Positions 10,888 to 21,600 of a stretch of 64,000 nt of DNA are shown in pieces. The position numbers and the translations under genes are program-made. Position 1 is the first letter of the stretch. Each line of letters starts with the position of its first letter. The DNA comes from Pectinophora gossypiella. Taxonomy: Eukaryota; Arthropoda; Insecta; Lepidoptera; Gelechiidae. The stretch is taken from the NCBI RefSeq assembly GCF_024362695.1, contig NC_065431.1:2920624-2984623 (forward strand), written 5' to 3'. The notes beneath the pieces are model-generated. The model did no database searches. It was not told where the DNA came from and saw only the letters and a program-made list of their open reading frames with translations.

Positions 10888-11193
10888 TAGATGGCGCTGT
10901 ACAGATTTCACGTGATATATACGTGAGATACCTATTTTGTCATTGTTTGGGCAGATGCATATTATAAAAATATTTTTTGTTTGATATTTGGATCAGGTAT
11001 GGTGTACAATTATGTTGCTACCTATATTGCTTCTCTTTATTTTGATCAGAATAATAATGGGTGGAAGATGTGTTGTGGCTGGGTGTAATAACAAGGGTCA
11101 TCATTTATACCCAAAAACAAAGATAAAAGATGCATGTCAGTTATCCGTGTAATTAGAAGGTTAAACGAAGGCAACTCTGTACAGCGCCATCTA
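10888..11193 (+). mobile_element. Short TIR element carrying a relic THAP-like N-terminus
   Basis: Bounded by a perfect 17-bp inverted repeat, TAGATGGCGCTGTACAG and CTGTACAGCGCCATCTA. Inside, an ATG at 11057 opens MGGRCVVAGCNNKGHHLYPK. Its C-x4-C spacing is that of a THAP domain start, but a stop follows after about 31 residues. P-type transposases begin with a THAP domain, so this fits an internally deleted P-like element. A related copy lies at 15253-15440. Confidence 0.55.
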
Positions 11194-11224
11194 ATGGGAA
11201 CGTAGCCTGGAAGGACTCTCATTA

Positions 11225-11597
11225 ATTTCAAACCAGGTAAAAGTTGAGTTGGAAGCGTTTGAGATGTGGTGTTGGCGAAGGATGGAGGGTATAAGCTGGA
11301 CTGAAATGGTGTCAAATGAAAAAGTGCTGGAAAGAGTTGAAGAAAAGAGAACCATATTGAAGACTATAGAGAACCGGAGAGGAAATATGATTGGCCACCT
11401 GATACGACACGATTCATTTATAACAAACATTATAGAAGGAAAAATTGAAGGGAAGAGAGGAAGGGGTAGACCTAGGATAACATTTATGAAACAAATAAAA
11501 GAGAAGGTGCAGGTCGTGTCGTATCGGGAGGTGAAGGTTTTGGCGGGAAGAAGAGAGGAATGGCGGTTACTCCACCGACAAGAGCGCAGCTCTTAAA
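11225..11597 (+). pseudogene. LINE reverse-transcriptase C-terminal fragment
   Basis: An open frame reads EAFEMWCWRRM, WTEMVSNEKVL, GHLIRHDSF and GKRGRGRPRITFM, ending HRQERSS and stop at 11596. This is the common C-terminal tail of insect LINE reverse transcriptases. Fragments of the same tail occur at 30370, 53460, 54790, 57165, 57717, 58595 and 58970. Confidence 0.75.
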
Positions 11598-11719
11598 TAG
11601 AGAGAGAGAAAAGTTGAGACTACAGTTTTTGCCCGAAGTAAAACTACTGCCTATAGGGAGGTTTTGTTAAAAAAAATCACAACTTAATGTGTACTTACAA
11701 CAACTTAGTGTGTGTGTGT

Positions 11720-11958
11720 GGGTGTTAGTGACATCTCAGTAACGATTACTAGTAACGATTACTCAGGGGGATGATTCAGACCAAGATTGAGTTAATGTCA
11801 AGTGGAATTTTTCGTCGCAAAATTCATGATTTTTTTTAGTATTTTTAAACTATTTTCAGTTCCATACTTTTGCGACGGAAAATTCCACTTGATATCAACT
11901 CAGACTCATGGCCTCAATCACCCCTCAAAGTTTTCGTTACGATGTCACTAACACCCTG
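11720..11958. mobile_element. Foldback MITE M1, monomer
   Basis: The left arm starts GGGTGTTAGTGACATC; the right arm ends GATGTCACTAACACCCTG followed by TA. A small duplication of GTAACGATTACT sits in the left arm. Confidence 0.85.
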
Positions 11959-12182
11959 TATATATGGAAAGGCTTAGAAGTGAGCCGTAGCATAAGGCGG
12001 CGAACACAATAGATCATACAGGTCGCAGTGATATTATAGTGCATGAAATATGTGTGAAAAAAGAAATATAAAAAATCAGCACCAATACTAATTATCTAGG
12101 AGACCTGTCTTTGGTTAGAAAGGGATAACAGAATCATGTGATTTAAATGTATACCTGTCGCACTCTTCAAACAATATCGCAA

Positions 12183-12980
12183 TTTAGCCCTTCGGCACAC
12201 ACCGGACACTCAATACAAAAATCTCATCTATATCGTGTGTCGCCAAACGCGTAAGTTCGAGCGAGATAAACAGTCCGCGTGTGCTCATTCTTACTCCTTA
12301 GGCTTACTAATGTAAGTCTCAGAGGGGGTGAGGTAAATCTAGCTCGGCATGGAATGGTGAGCGGGGGGGAAAATTACCGTTACCGAAACTATCTAAAATA
12401 GCACGCTCTCCAGTCTAGAAGTCCTTTATCTTAAGTCGTTTTTATAAAATATTGTGAATAATGGACCCGATTCCTGCAGACACATCCTAAATTTATTTTA
12501 AGTTATACCTGAAATTTTCTTGTCCGCCGAAAAGGAAAGGAACGGATGATTGACAACTGTTAGTTTTAAAATACAAAAAAAAACCCTTCCAAAATTTTAT
12601 ATTGTCCAGTAACCCGAGCGAGATTCCCATTTTATTCGCCCGGGTTATGCATTCGTTTTACAGTTAACAATTGTCAATCATCCGTCCCTTTCCTTTTCGG
12701 CGGACAAGAAAATGTTAGGTATAACTTAAAATAAATTTAGGATGTATCTGCAGGAATCGGTGCCATTATTCACAATAGTTTATAAAAGCGGATAAAGGCT
12801 TTTTTGAGTTTCGTGTCGGTCGCCGAGCTATATTTACCTCACCCCCTCTGGGTCTTACTTTAGACTAAATGGCTTAAGCCGCTAAGAAAAAGCTGTCTTG
12901 TCTCGCTCGCACTTATGCATCTTAGCGCACTTAGAATGAAATTTTTATATGTAGTGTCCGGAGTGCGACTAAGGGTAAAT
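12183..12980. mobile_element. Large foldback element (family FB1), arms about 370 bp
   Basis: The left arm (CACACACCGGACACT at 12198, then GAGGGGGTGAGGTAAAT, GAATAATGG, GATTCCTGCAGACAC, GTCCGCCGAAAAGGAAAGG) is repeated in reverse order and complement from 12655 to 12975. The loop includes ATTCGCCCGGGTT. Single arms of this family lie at 16495, 22060, 52365 and 63965. No coding capacity. Confidence 0.75.
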
Positions 12981-13052
12981 AGTTCCAATTTTTGAGCTCC
13001 ATTGCTATTTTTTAAGATGCGCGTTGGTTCCCAATTGTGGAAAACTGGGTGC

Positions 13053-13208
13053 TTAAAAGGCAACAATAAAGCAGTTCATCTAAAAAGCAATATTGCTATT
13101 TGACATTCGCGCATATATATATATATAAAAGTAAGTGCACAATATCAACAAATGTCAATTAGCAATATTGCTTTTTTTTAGGTGAATTGCTTCATTGTGG
13201 CCTTTTTA
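13053..13208. mobile_element. Palindromic MITE (family M2)
   Basis: Inverted arms TTAAAAGGC...AAAAAGCAATATTGCTATTT and their complement ending GTGGCCTTTTTAG. Other copies: 24417-24540, 44177-44545 and 55262-55410. Confidence 0.8.
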
Positions 13209-13209
13209 G

Positions 13210-14517
13210 CCCTCACTGTTCTTATTCATTTCTACTTTGTCATACTACTTTTTTTTAGTTTTGTTTAAGTTGTAAAAGTGTAATATTTATACTCAATAAT
13301 TGTAGCTTAGTAACTTCATTGGTGATGATTCTACGGGACATAACTTAATTTTATTTTAATTTGATAGTTCTAAAATTTGCAGTCCTTCGCTTGCGTTTAC
13401 TGCAACACGCCAATCAGTTACACATTTAACACCCACACAAATAAGCTACACACATAACACACACACACACACACACACATGCATACAGCCAATAAACAGT
13501 GGCTGACGCCTAGCATTGGCTGGTTGTGATTCAGCCAATCTAAACTAAAATAAATTTAAGTTTTGTCAACCAAAATCGCATTTCTATATAAAGTGTACTT
13601 TATAGTTTATATTTTTCAGTGAATTTTTGATCTCTACGTTTGATTAAACGGTTTATTTTGTATTATTATACTTTGTACCTACGTCGCCGAAATAAAAAGA
13701 AATAATAGATTAAACAGTGTTTTTGTTAATCATTATTAGATTATTACACATGGAAGTCAAACCACACCCGTCAGCACCTCCTCGCACTTTCCTATGCTTT
13801 TGTCCTTTTCTGTTACTTAGAACCGTCGTTTGCTAGAGCGAGAGAGCGACCGCACGCAGCTGAATCGATGAAGCGATAGCCATTTGTGTGAAATGTGAAA
13901 ATATCTTCATATATTTCAGTGCTACGTTACGCCTCAGCCCTATAGATCAACACGGACCTTCGCGGACAGGACCTCGGCCCTCACCAGTCTTAAAATAACT
14001 ATAATATTAATGTCACAGTTGACAGTTGTTTATGGTAAAACGGATGTAAAAGAACATTTGCTTATTTTGATAATGGTAACACTCCCGAAATCTCTAGCTG
14101 GTGTTTTCCCTGCATTATGTAATGTGTTTACAGCTATTGGGTAGATCTTCGAACTGAGAGAGCCACCCATAGATTTACTACTACCGTAGATTAAACATCT
14201 GCGAAAAGTGGAACGCAAAGTTACTGTTAATGTAGCGACGTTGTCAGTACTTTCCCTCAGTGCGCGATTAGGCGCCGAAATGGCAACACAGGAAAGTGCG
14301 TGGTAAAAACTTGCAAAAATATAAGCTCGACGCGAAAAAGAAGGATGGAACATCATATTTTTAATAAGTAATGACATTGTGCATGTTATCATAGTATAAA
14401 CATTTAATTTTCGGAGTAAAATCCACTAAAATTATTATTTTGTTTAAAATACACTATAAAACAAGTACTCCTCGTTAATCCGAGGGCTAATGTATTTAAT
14501 TATTATTACTTGTCATA
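13210..14517. other. Intergenic, possible solo LTR or promoter remnant
   Basis: A TATA-like CTATATAAAG at ~13584 followed by AATAAA at ~13689 is an LTR-like spacing, but I could not fix ends or a target duplication. The remainder to 14517 shows no recognisable gene; a 120-codon minus frame at 14030-14392 has no family signature. Confidence 0.3.
13456..13480 (+). repeat. (CA)n microsatellite
   Basis: About eleven CA units. Confidence 0.95.
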
Positions 14518-14519
14518 TA

Positions 14520-15009
14520 CAGGGTGTTAGTGACATCGTAACGAAAACTTTGAGGGATGATTCAGACCATGATTCCGAGTTGATATCAAGTGGAATTTTC
14601 CGTCGCAAAAGTATGGATAGGAAAATAATTTAAAAAAAAAAAACAAAAAAATCATGAATTTTTTGACAGGAAATTCCACTTGATATCAACTCAGAATCAT
14701 GGTCTGAATCATCCCCCTCAATATTCGTTACGGTGTCACTAACACCCATACCTACTTGTATGGCTACCGTATGTACTTGTACGGGGTGTAAGTGACATCG
14801 TAACGAATACTGAGAGGGATGATTCAGCTGATTATTCTGAGATAATATCAAGTGTAATTTTCCATCGCAAAAGTATAGAATTGAAAATAATTTAAAAAAA
14901 CTAAAAAAAATACATGATTTTTGCGACGGAAAAATCCACTTGATATCGACTCAGAATCATGGTCTGAATCATCCCTCAAAGTTTTCGTTACGATGTCACT
15001 AACACCCTG
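14520..15009. mobile_element. Dimeric foldback MITE M1 flanked by TA
   Basis: Two M1 palindromes joined by a ~40-bp spacer containing CTACTTGTATGGCTACCGTA. The unit starts CAGGGTGTTAGTGACATC after TA and ends ACTAACACCCTG before TA. The same dimer, spacer included, occurs inverted at 30866-31353. Confidence 0.85.
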
Positions 15010-15252
15010 TATGTAAAAATAATTAAATCTTTTACTAAAAGTTCAAAATTGCTTTTCAAAGTAAATTAAAAACATTGGTCGTGGGTAATTTATTTTGTAC
15101 GAAAAGGCAACTTAGAGGGGGATGACGTCAGTTGGGCTAACCTTGAAAAGCTAGCCATCAGTTTTAAGTTTTGAGCCTACCATGATGTTTTCATACTATA
15201 CCTACCATGGTTCGACCCAAAGACCTTGTGTTCGACCCTTACTATGCAATAT

Positions 15253-15440
15253 GAAGCTACGTTCCCAAAAAATAATATAGATAGCGCTGTCGCCATTTAT
15301 TGATAATTACCTATTTTCTCATTACTCGAGTACATATTTATTCAAAAATATATTGTAATGGCAGAAGCGTATTACCTATAAAAATATTTTTTGTTTGATA
15401 TTTGGATCACATTATGTAAGGATTGTGTTGCTTTTCTAAA
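15253..15440 (+). mobile_element. Partial copy of the 10888 TIR element
   Basis: Shares GCTACGTTCCCA, TAGATAGCGCTGT, and TATAAAAATATTTTTTGTTT followed by GATATTTGGATCA with the element at 10888-11193. No THAP relic here. Confidence 0.65.
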
Positions 15441-15484
15441 CGACGCGGAAAGTGAAAATTTATTGAACACACGTCAAACTTAGC

Positions 15485-15725
15485 CAGAAAAAAAGCCCTT
15501 CCAATTGCCTTCCAAATTGTATATTGGCCAATAACCCGGCAGAATTAAGATGACAGCACATGTCAAATGGGTTGCATATGAGCGAGGTGCCTATTGTATT
15601 CGCCCGGGTTATTCATTTATTTTAAAATTAACAGTTGTCAATCATCCGTCCTTTTCCTTTTCGGCGGATAAGAAAATGATAACTTAAAATAAAAATAGGA
15701 TGTGTCTTCAGGAATCGGGGCTATT
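15485..15725. mobile_element. Partial FB1 inner region
   Basis: Contains TATTCGCCCGGGTTATTCAT, AACAGTTGTCAATCATCCGT, TTTTCGGCGGATAAGAAAAT and TTCAGGAATCGG, matching the inner right arm and loop at 12590-12755. Confidence 0.75.
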
Positions 15726-16494
15726 ATCCTAGATTCTTTGGTATTTTTGCAAACATTCAGTTAGGCCTTACGTAGGTACCTACTTAGGTAACATACAAAC
15801 TTTTGGCAAATCAACTTGGTATTTGTGGCAAATAACTAAGTTCAAACTGGATATTTATAAAAAGGCAAAAGATTCTGAGATATTTTTGTGTTTACAGTAA
15901 TAATTTTTACTTCTGAGGTTCGAAGTACTAAATCGATCCAAATATCTTTTTATTCTCGCACTCGGGTTGGATAAGAATCGGATATAGTACGAAAACGCGC
16001 GCGCGTACTTTCAAATGTAATAAAAGTCTATAGTGATAATTCCTCAGAAAACGTAAAGTAGGTATTCGTAGCGTAAAAGTTTTAAAAACCAAATTATTGC
16101 TTGTATTTTTATGTAAATACGATATTAATTAACGTTAATTTAAAACAAGATGCATGGCTGACAAACGCAAGTTTATCGTTTTTTAATAGGTACTGCGCCG
16201 AGCTGTCAAAAAAACAAATCAACATGCAGGGTTGCCAGATTAGGTCTTTTTTCGCAATTTTGGGGAAAATATATAAATATTGTTGGGAATGTTTTGGGGT
16301 AAAACGATGACGGGGAAAACATTTTTATTGTTTTAATGTTATAATTATTTTTTATATGTGAAATTTGACGACATCGCCCGTTTAATTCAAATTATTTATT
16401 TCAATTTAATATCCATAATCCCACCACCAGGCACCACCAGGCCTAGCCACCAGGCACGTTAGTTGTGTACAGTGACTGTACAACACAATATACA
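15726..16494. other. Intergenic, nothing identified
   Basis: AT-rich DNA with a short GCGCGCGC run near 15995 and the repeated phrase CCACCAGGCA near 16425-16455. No gene or mobile element recognised. Confidence 0.4.
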
Positions 16495-16700
16495 GTGGTG
16501 TCGCACCCCGGACACCTCATACAAAACACCTCGTTTTACACAAACACTACACATTGACGTTATCGTACACGCGCATCTGTGTGTGTGACGTGTGACTGTG
16601 GAGGGGTGAGGTAAACCTAGCTCAGCTGGTGATGGGGAGTGGAGACTTGCCGTTCTGAAATACGTAGTATTATTCTTTATTCTATGGTAGTGTATCCGTG
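16495..16700 (+). mobile_element. FB1 arm, left-arm orientation
   Basis: CCCCGGACACCTCATACAAA, ACCTCGTTTTACACA, CGTACACGCGCATCTGTGTG, GGGTGAGGTAAACCTAGCTC and a TACGTAGTATTATTC end. The closest relatives are at 52365-52590 and, inverted, at 22060-22275. Confidence 0.75.
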
Positions 16701-17557
16701 TTTCGTGTATTGAGAATCGTAGTCCTGATGTTCTGGATAGTGTTCTTGATGGTATTGTGTATGATGGTGGCTCAGATTTAAACAGCAAACGGCTTGGTGT
16801 AAAGTAATTATATTTTCTTTAAATTGTTAGACAAAAACAAAAGTTATGGTAAGGCGGACAAGTTACGACATGTTGCGTGCGCGTTCAAAAGTCGCTCTAT
16901 CTAATGTCAAACAGGGAACGTTCAGAAACTGACATTTTAAAATGAACGTTCGGAAATGAACTAAATAATATTGTTACATCGTACATATTAACAATTAACA
17001 ATAATTAAAATTATTACGATAGGTAAATCGCATATAAAAGAATCTTATGTAAATCAATCGTGAGCGTAATTCGCCACACGTGTATGGTGTAATATTACGA
17101 CGTGAGTTTCGTATATTTTTCTTTATGTAAGTACTTAAGAAAAGAAAGAGGTTTGGGAAAAAGTCTAATTTTTGTAGGAAATTAATGGGGAATTCAATAA
17201 TATGTGTCTGGTCACCCTCGACACATGATTGAGTTCTTTTCTACTGTACCGACATTCTCCTTGTCGTATTTGGGATTTCCCCTGATAGATTTATATTTTC
17301 TGCAATTTCTGTGTCAAGTTTAGCAGTAAATGTAAATGTATACATTGTATTTAAACGAGTATCCTTTAATTTTATGAATTTAAATTGTTTTAATTATAAT
17401 TTACGTACGTAGTTTCCCCAGCTTGTGTCTGTTTGTGAATTCTGTGATAATATAGTGCTTATTTTACGATAGTGGTGTCTGGACATACTCGAATATTAGT
17501 GTAAATAACAAAACAAACACGAATTTCGTTGAAATATAATAAAAAATACGAATAAAA
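16701..17557 (+). other. Upstream region and 5' UTR of the IkB-like gene
   Basis: Free of recognised mobile elements. It contains a pair of inverted GAACGTTC-containing motifs (16917-16960) and the kB motif at 17272-17282. The transcription start cannot be fixed; the AT-rich 150 bp before the ATG look like 5' UTR. Confidence 0.45.
17272..17282 (+). promoter_or_regulatory. NF-kB/Rel binding motif upstream of the IkB-like gene
   Basis: GGGATTTCCCC matches the Rel-family consensus GGGRNYYYCC at every position. It lies 276 bp before the ATG of an IkB-class gene, where NF-kB feedback control is expected. Function inferred from motif and position only. Confidence 0.5.
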
Positions 17558-18609
17558 ATGACGGAGCATAAGACTATCAATGTGGCAAAAAGTAGAATTG
17601 TTACCCCATTGGCATCTACGTCGGGTAAACCTCACATTGTCATCAACAGAAATAGGAAAATAACAGTACTTAAAGGTGAGAATTCTAAAGAATTGTTTAA
17701 GAACATAATGCTAGCTCAAGCACAAACCTTTTTCAAGGAAGAAGTGATATATGAATCTTGCCCCGGGGACTTTTTAAAGGGACTTCCCCACAAGGTGGTC
17801 TTGATAAATAGATTAAACAAGATATCAAATAGCAGTAGGACCATAGCAAAGTTTACAAACCTCTCAGACGGAACGGTTGCTTTTGAAAAGACATCTGATC
17901 GTCTAACCCGACTTATAGGACAGAACAACTATGATTTAGTTTTCTCCACGCTCTGCTCTGTTATAAACCTTGAATTAAAGGTCAGAGGTATTATGGCTCT
18001 ACTTTTAGAAAACCAATTTGAGGATCAAATGTGCCAAACGGAGAACAAAATTGAGTCTAATTTAGAATCTGCAACCACGGTAGACAAACACTGCCAAACC
18101 GACGAGAACTGCATGGAGTTGATTTTCAAAATGAAACAGAAGAAACGGATAAAGCGGTCAGTTTTAACACCATATGTTGTTAAAGACACACCTACGAAGA
18201 AAATTAAAAGAGTTATCATTCAACCAGACAATTTTCCAAGCGAAGTCCTTCAACCAAATAAGGAACAAAATAAAGTCATTGACACACTGGAAGATGATGG
18301 GGAACTGCCTGAAATTCAATTAAACAGTAACAGCAACGAAGGGAGCATTGGTAACTTGTCATCGTTCTCCGCTTACAGTAATCCGGCTATTTTGTATCCA
18401 AACAACATCTTAGAAATGATCAGTCAACGTACTGATAATGAAACAAATGTAGCTGCTTCATTAAATATTAAATGTGAAGACTCATCCCATACTTTGACTC
18501 CAGAGGTGTTGAAGACTATCCCGTCAAAAGAAGAAAGACATAAGCTGTTAATGGCTCAACTTATCCTTGACTGGAAAACCTGCCTGCAACATGATGAAGA
18601 GGGATATTT
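17558..18609 (+). CDS. IkB-like coding exon 1, NLS region
   Basis: Starts at ATG 17558. The donor GTAAGT at 18610 overlaps an in-frame TAA; splicing is required to enter the first ankyrin repeat. Encodes residues 1-350 plus two bases of L351. Confidence 0.85.
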
Positions 18610-21600
18610 GTAAGTATACTGGCTTACTGCCCGCAACTTCGTCCACTTCGATTAGGGTTGAACCACCTCTGTCAGCATGTTATAGTATCCTTACGCATGC
18701 ATAAGCACGCTATAACATGTTTACGCGTGCGTAGGCACGCTATAGCATCCTTACGCGCGCTATGACATGCTTTAACATGCGTAGGCACGCTATAGCATCC
18801 TTATGCGCGTTATAGCATGTTTACGCGTGCGTAGGCACACTATAGCATCCTTACGCGCGCTATGACATGCTTAAACATGCGTAGGCACGCTATAGCATCC
18901 TTATGCGCGTTATAGCATGTTTACGCGTGCGTAGGCACGCTATAGCATCCTTACGCGCGCTATGACATGCTTAAACATGCGTAGGCACGCTATAGCATCC
19001 TTATGCGCGTTATAGCATGTTTACGCGTGCGTAGGCACGCTATAGCATCCTTACGCGCGCTATGACATGCTTAAACATGCGTAGGCACGCTATAGCATCC
19101 TTATGCGCGTTATAGCATGTTTACGCGTGCGTAGGCACGCTATAGCATCCTTACGCGCGCTATGACATGCTTAAACATGCGTAGGCACGCTATAGCATCC
19201 TTATGCGCGTTATAGCATGTTTACGCGTGCGTAGGCACGCTATAGCATCCTTACGCGCGCTATGACATGCTTAAACATGCGTAGGCACGCTATAGCATCC
19301 TTATGCGCGTTATAGCATGCTTACACGCGTGAGTGGAAGAATAGAAGAGAGGCTTTTTTGCCCTGCAGTGGGACACACATGGATGCTAATAATAACAGTT
19401 CCCTTTGTTTCCATAATCTGGAATAGTCCTATACCAACCGGGGATTGTCTTTGGGTGCACTCCCATAGTGCATACAGGGATGATCGTACGTTGGTGTCAC
19501 ACCACATTCAGATTACATTGTCTCATGGGGCCTCTACGTGTTGGCTTCGGCCGGCCCCACACACATTTTCCAACAGTCCAACCCGAGAAATGGAAACGAC
19601 TTACAAATGGTAATAATAATTAATGAGTACAATGTTAACTTCAGGCCTATCCATCGAGCAGTGTTGAATGGCGACTTGGATCTTCTCAGAAGACATTGTT
19701 TGGTGTTGCGGAACAAACAGGAGTCCTTGGATATACCTGCTGGAAACATGGTGAGTAGATCTTATTACTAAAGTGGTTATTTTTTAATTAAGATACCGAG
19801 TTTTTGTTTTTTATTATTTTAAAGGGTTCTATCTATTCAGCTTAAAGCACAATATGGGACAGAAAATAATTTTATTAAAAAATACTCTAAAATTTTCATT
19901 TATTTACCGACAGGAAATTCCACTTGATATCAACTCAGAATCATGGCCTGAATCATCCCCCTCAGTATTCGTTACGATGTCACTAGCATCCTGTATCTAC
20001 CTAATACGTAAATTCAAGTATTATGTTATATTTAGGGTAACCCTAAAGTTGACTATTTCATGAAAGATGACCATTTCATGTAATGATCGAACACATCATG
20101 AAATGATCAATTCTAAGATCTGGTCACGACATTTACACCCACTGCTCGCCAGAGTGAAGGAATGTATCTATTTTGTAATATACCTACTTTTTATTTGTCA
20201 TTGATTTCTGCGTAGTCTATCAGAGGTAGGTTGTGAACACATGGCCTATGTAAAATTAGTTTTCCTCCTGATAAGAACATTAGGGGAAGTACATAACATT
20301 GCACTCACACACATGTCACTACCCGATTACCCGGTCATACTACAGTGGGTGATTCTTTACTTCTCTCGTGTGCGTTGTGAAGTCCGTGACCTCATCAACC
20401 TTTAGGGTTAAGCGCTAATTACAATACCCAATCAACCCAGAATGATGCGTCAAGGTCACATCGAGATTGGGAAAGTCGACGCTCTTACTTACACTAGCTC
20501 GAGATCGTGGTTACCATGGTGACTCCCCACCAACTCGTTCGAGATCGTGGTTGCCATGGTGACTCCCCACCAACTCGCTCGAGATCGTGGTTACCATGGT
20601 GACTCCCCACCAACTCGCTCGAGATCGTGGTTACCATGGTGACTCCCCACCAACTCGCTCTAGATCGTGGTTAAAATGGTGACTCCCCACCAACTCGTTC
20701 GAGATCGTGGTTAAAATGGTGACTCCCCACCAACTCGCTCGAGATCGTGGTTACCATGGTGACTCCCCACCAACTCGTGCGAGATCGTGGTTAAAATGGT
20801 GACTCCCCACCAACTCGTTCGAGATCGTGGTTAAAATGGTGACTCCCCACCAACTCGTTCGAGATCGTGGTTGCCATGGTGACTCCCCACCAACTCGCTC
20901 GAGATCGTGGTTACCATGGTGACTCCCCACCAACTCGTGCGAGATCGTGGTTACCATGGTGACTCCCCACCAACTCGCTCGAGATCGTAGTTACCATGGC
21001 GACTCCCCACCAATTCGCTCCAAATCGTGGTTACCATGGTGACTTCCCACCAACTCGCTCGAGATCGTGGTTACCATGGGGACTCCCCACCAACTCGCTC
21101 GAGAGCGTGGTTACCATGGTTACGCCCTACCGATTTGCTATTAGACTACACGATCTGATCTGATCGGCAACCCCGTAAACTTGACGCAGAATGGATTGGC
21201 AAGTGTATTGAGGGACTTTCCAGGCTACGTTCTCCAAAAACACATTCTAACATTTCTAACTTTATTTATTTGTTTATTTTATCGTTTTATATGTATTGTT
21301 TTGTAAGTATTATTGTATTTCTTTCATGTATTTGTAGATACACTGCACACACACACGCTTTTAATTATGTTTTTGTAAACTACTTTGTTTTCATAGTATA
21401 AGTAAATATTATTATGTATTCATTCAAGTTGTATTTGTGGGAGACACGGCTTCCGTGCCTCACTTAGCAGGGTCCACAGAATACCAGCGTCGTGGCTAGC
21501 GCCGCGGCTTATGCTGAGTGAGGCCCTTTTATAAAGGACACCACCACCATCGTTGACCAGTCCATACACTCAATTATTTGTATTTCTCGTGTATGTTGTT

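Noticed and set aside
13575..13745. Complete solo LTR.
   Set aside because: TATA and AATAAA spacing is suggestive, but no TG...CA ends with target duplication could be defined, so it is listed only as an unresolved stretch.
14030..14392. 120-codon minus-strand frame as a gene.
   Set aside because: No family motif, no splice context, and composition like the surrounding non-coding DNA.
18660..19328. CRISPR-like array.
   Set aside because: There is no alternation of constant repeats and unique spacers; all 100 bp are repeated. The host is a eukaryote.
20751..20957. Minus-strand coding frame in the 40-bp minisatellite.
   Set aside because: An artefact of a stop-poor repeat; the period shifts frame each unit.
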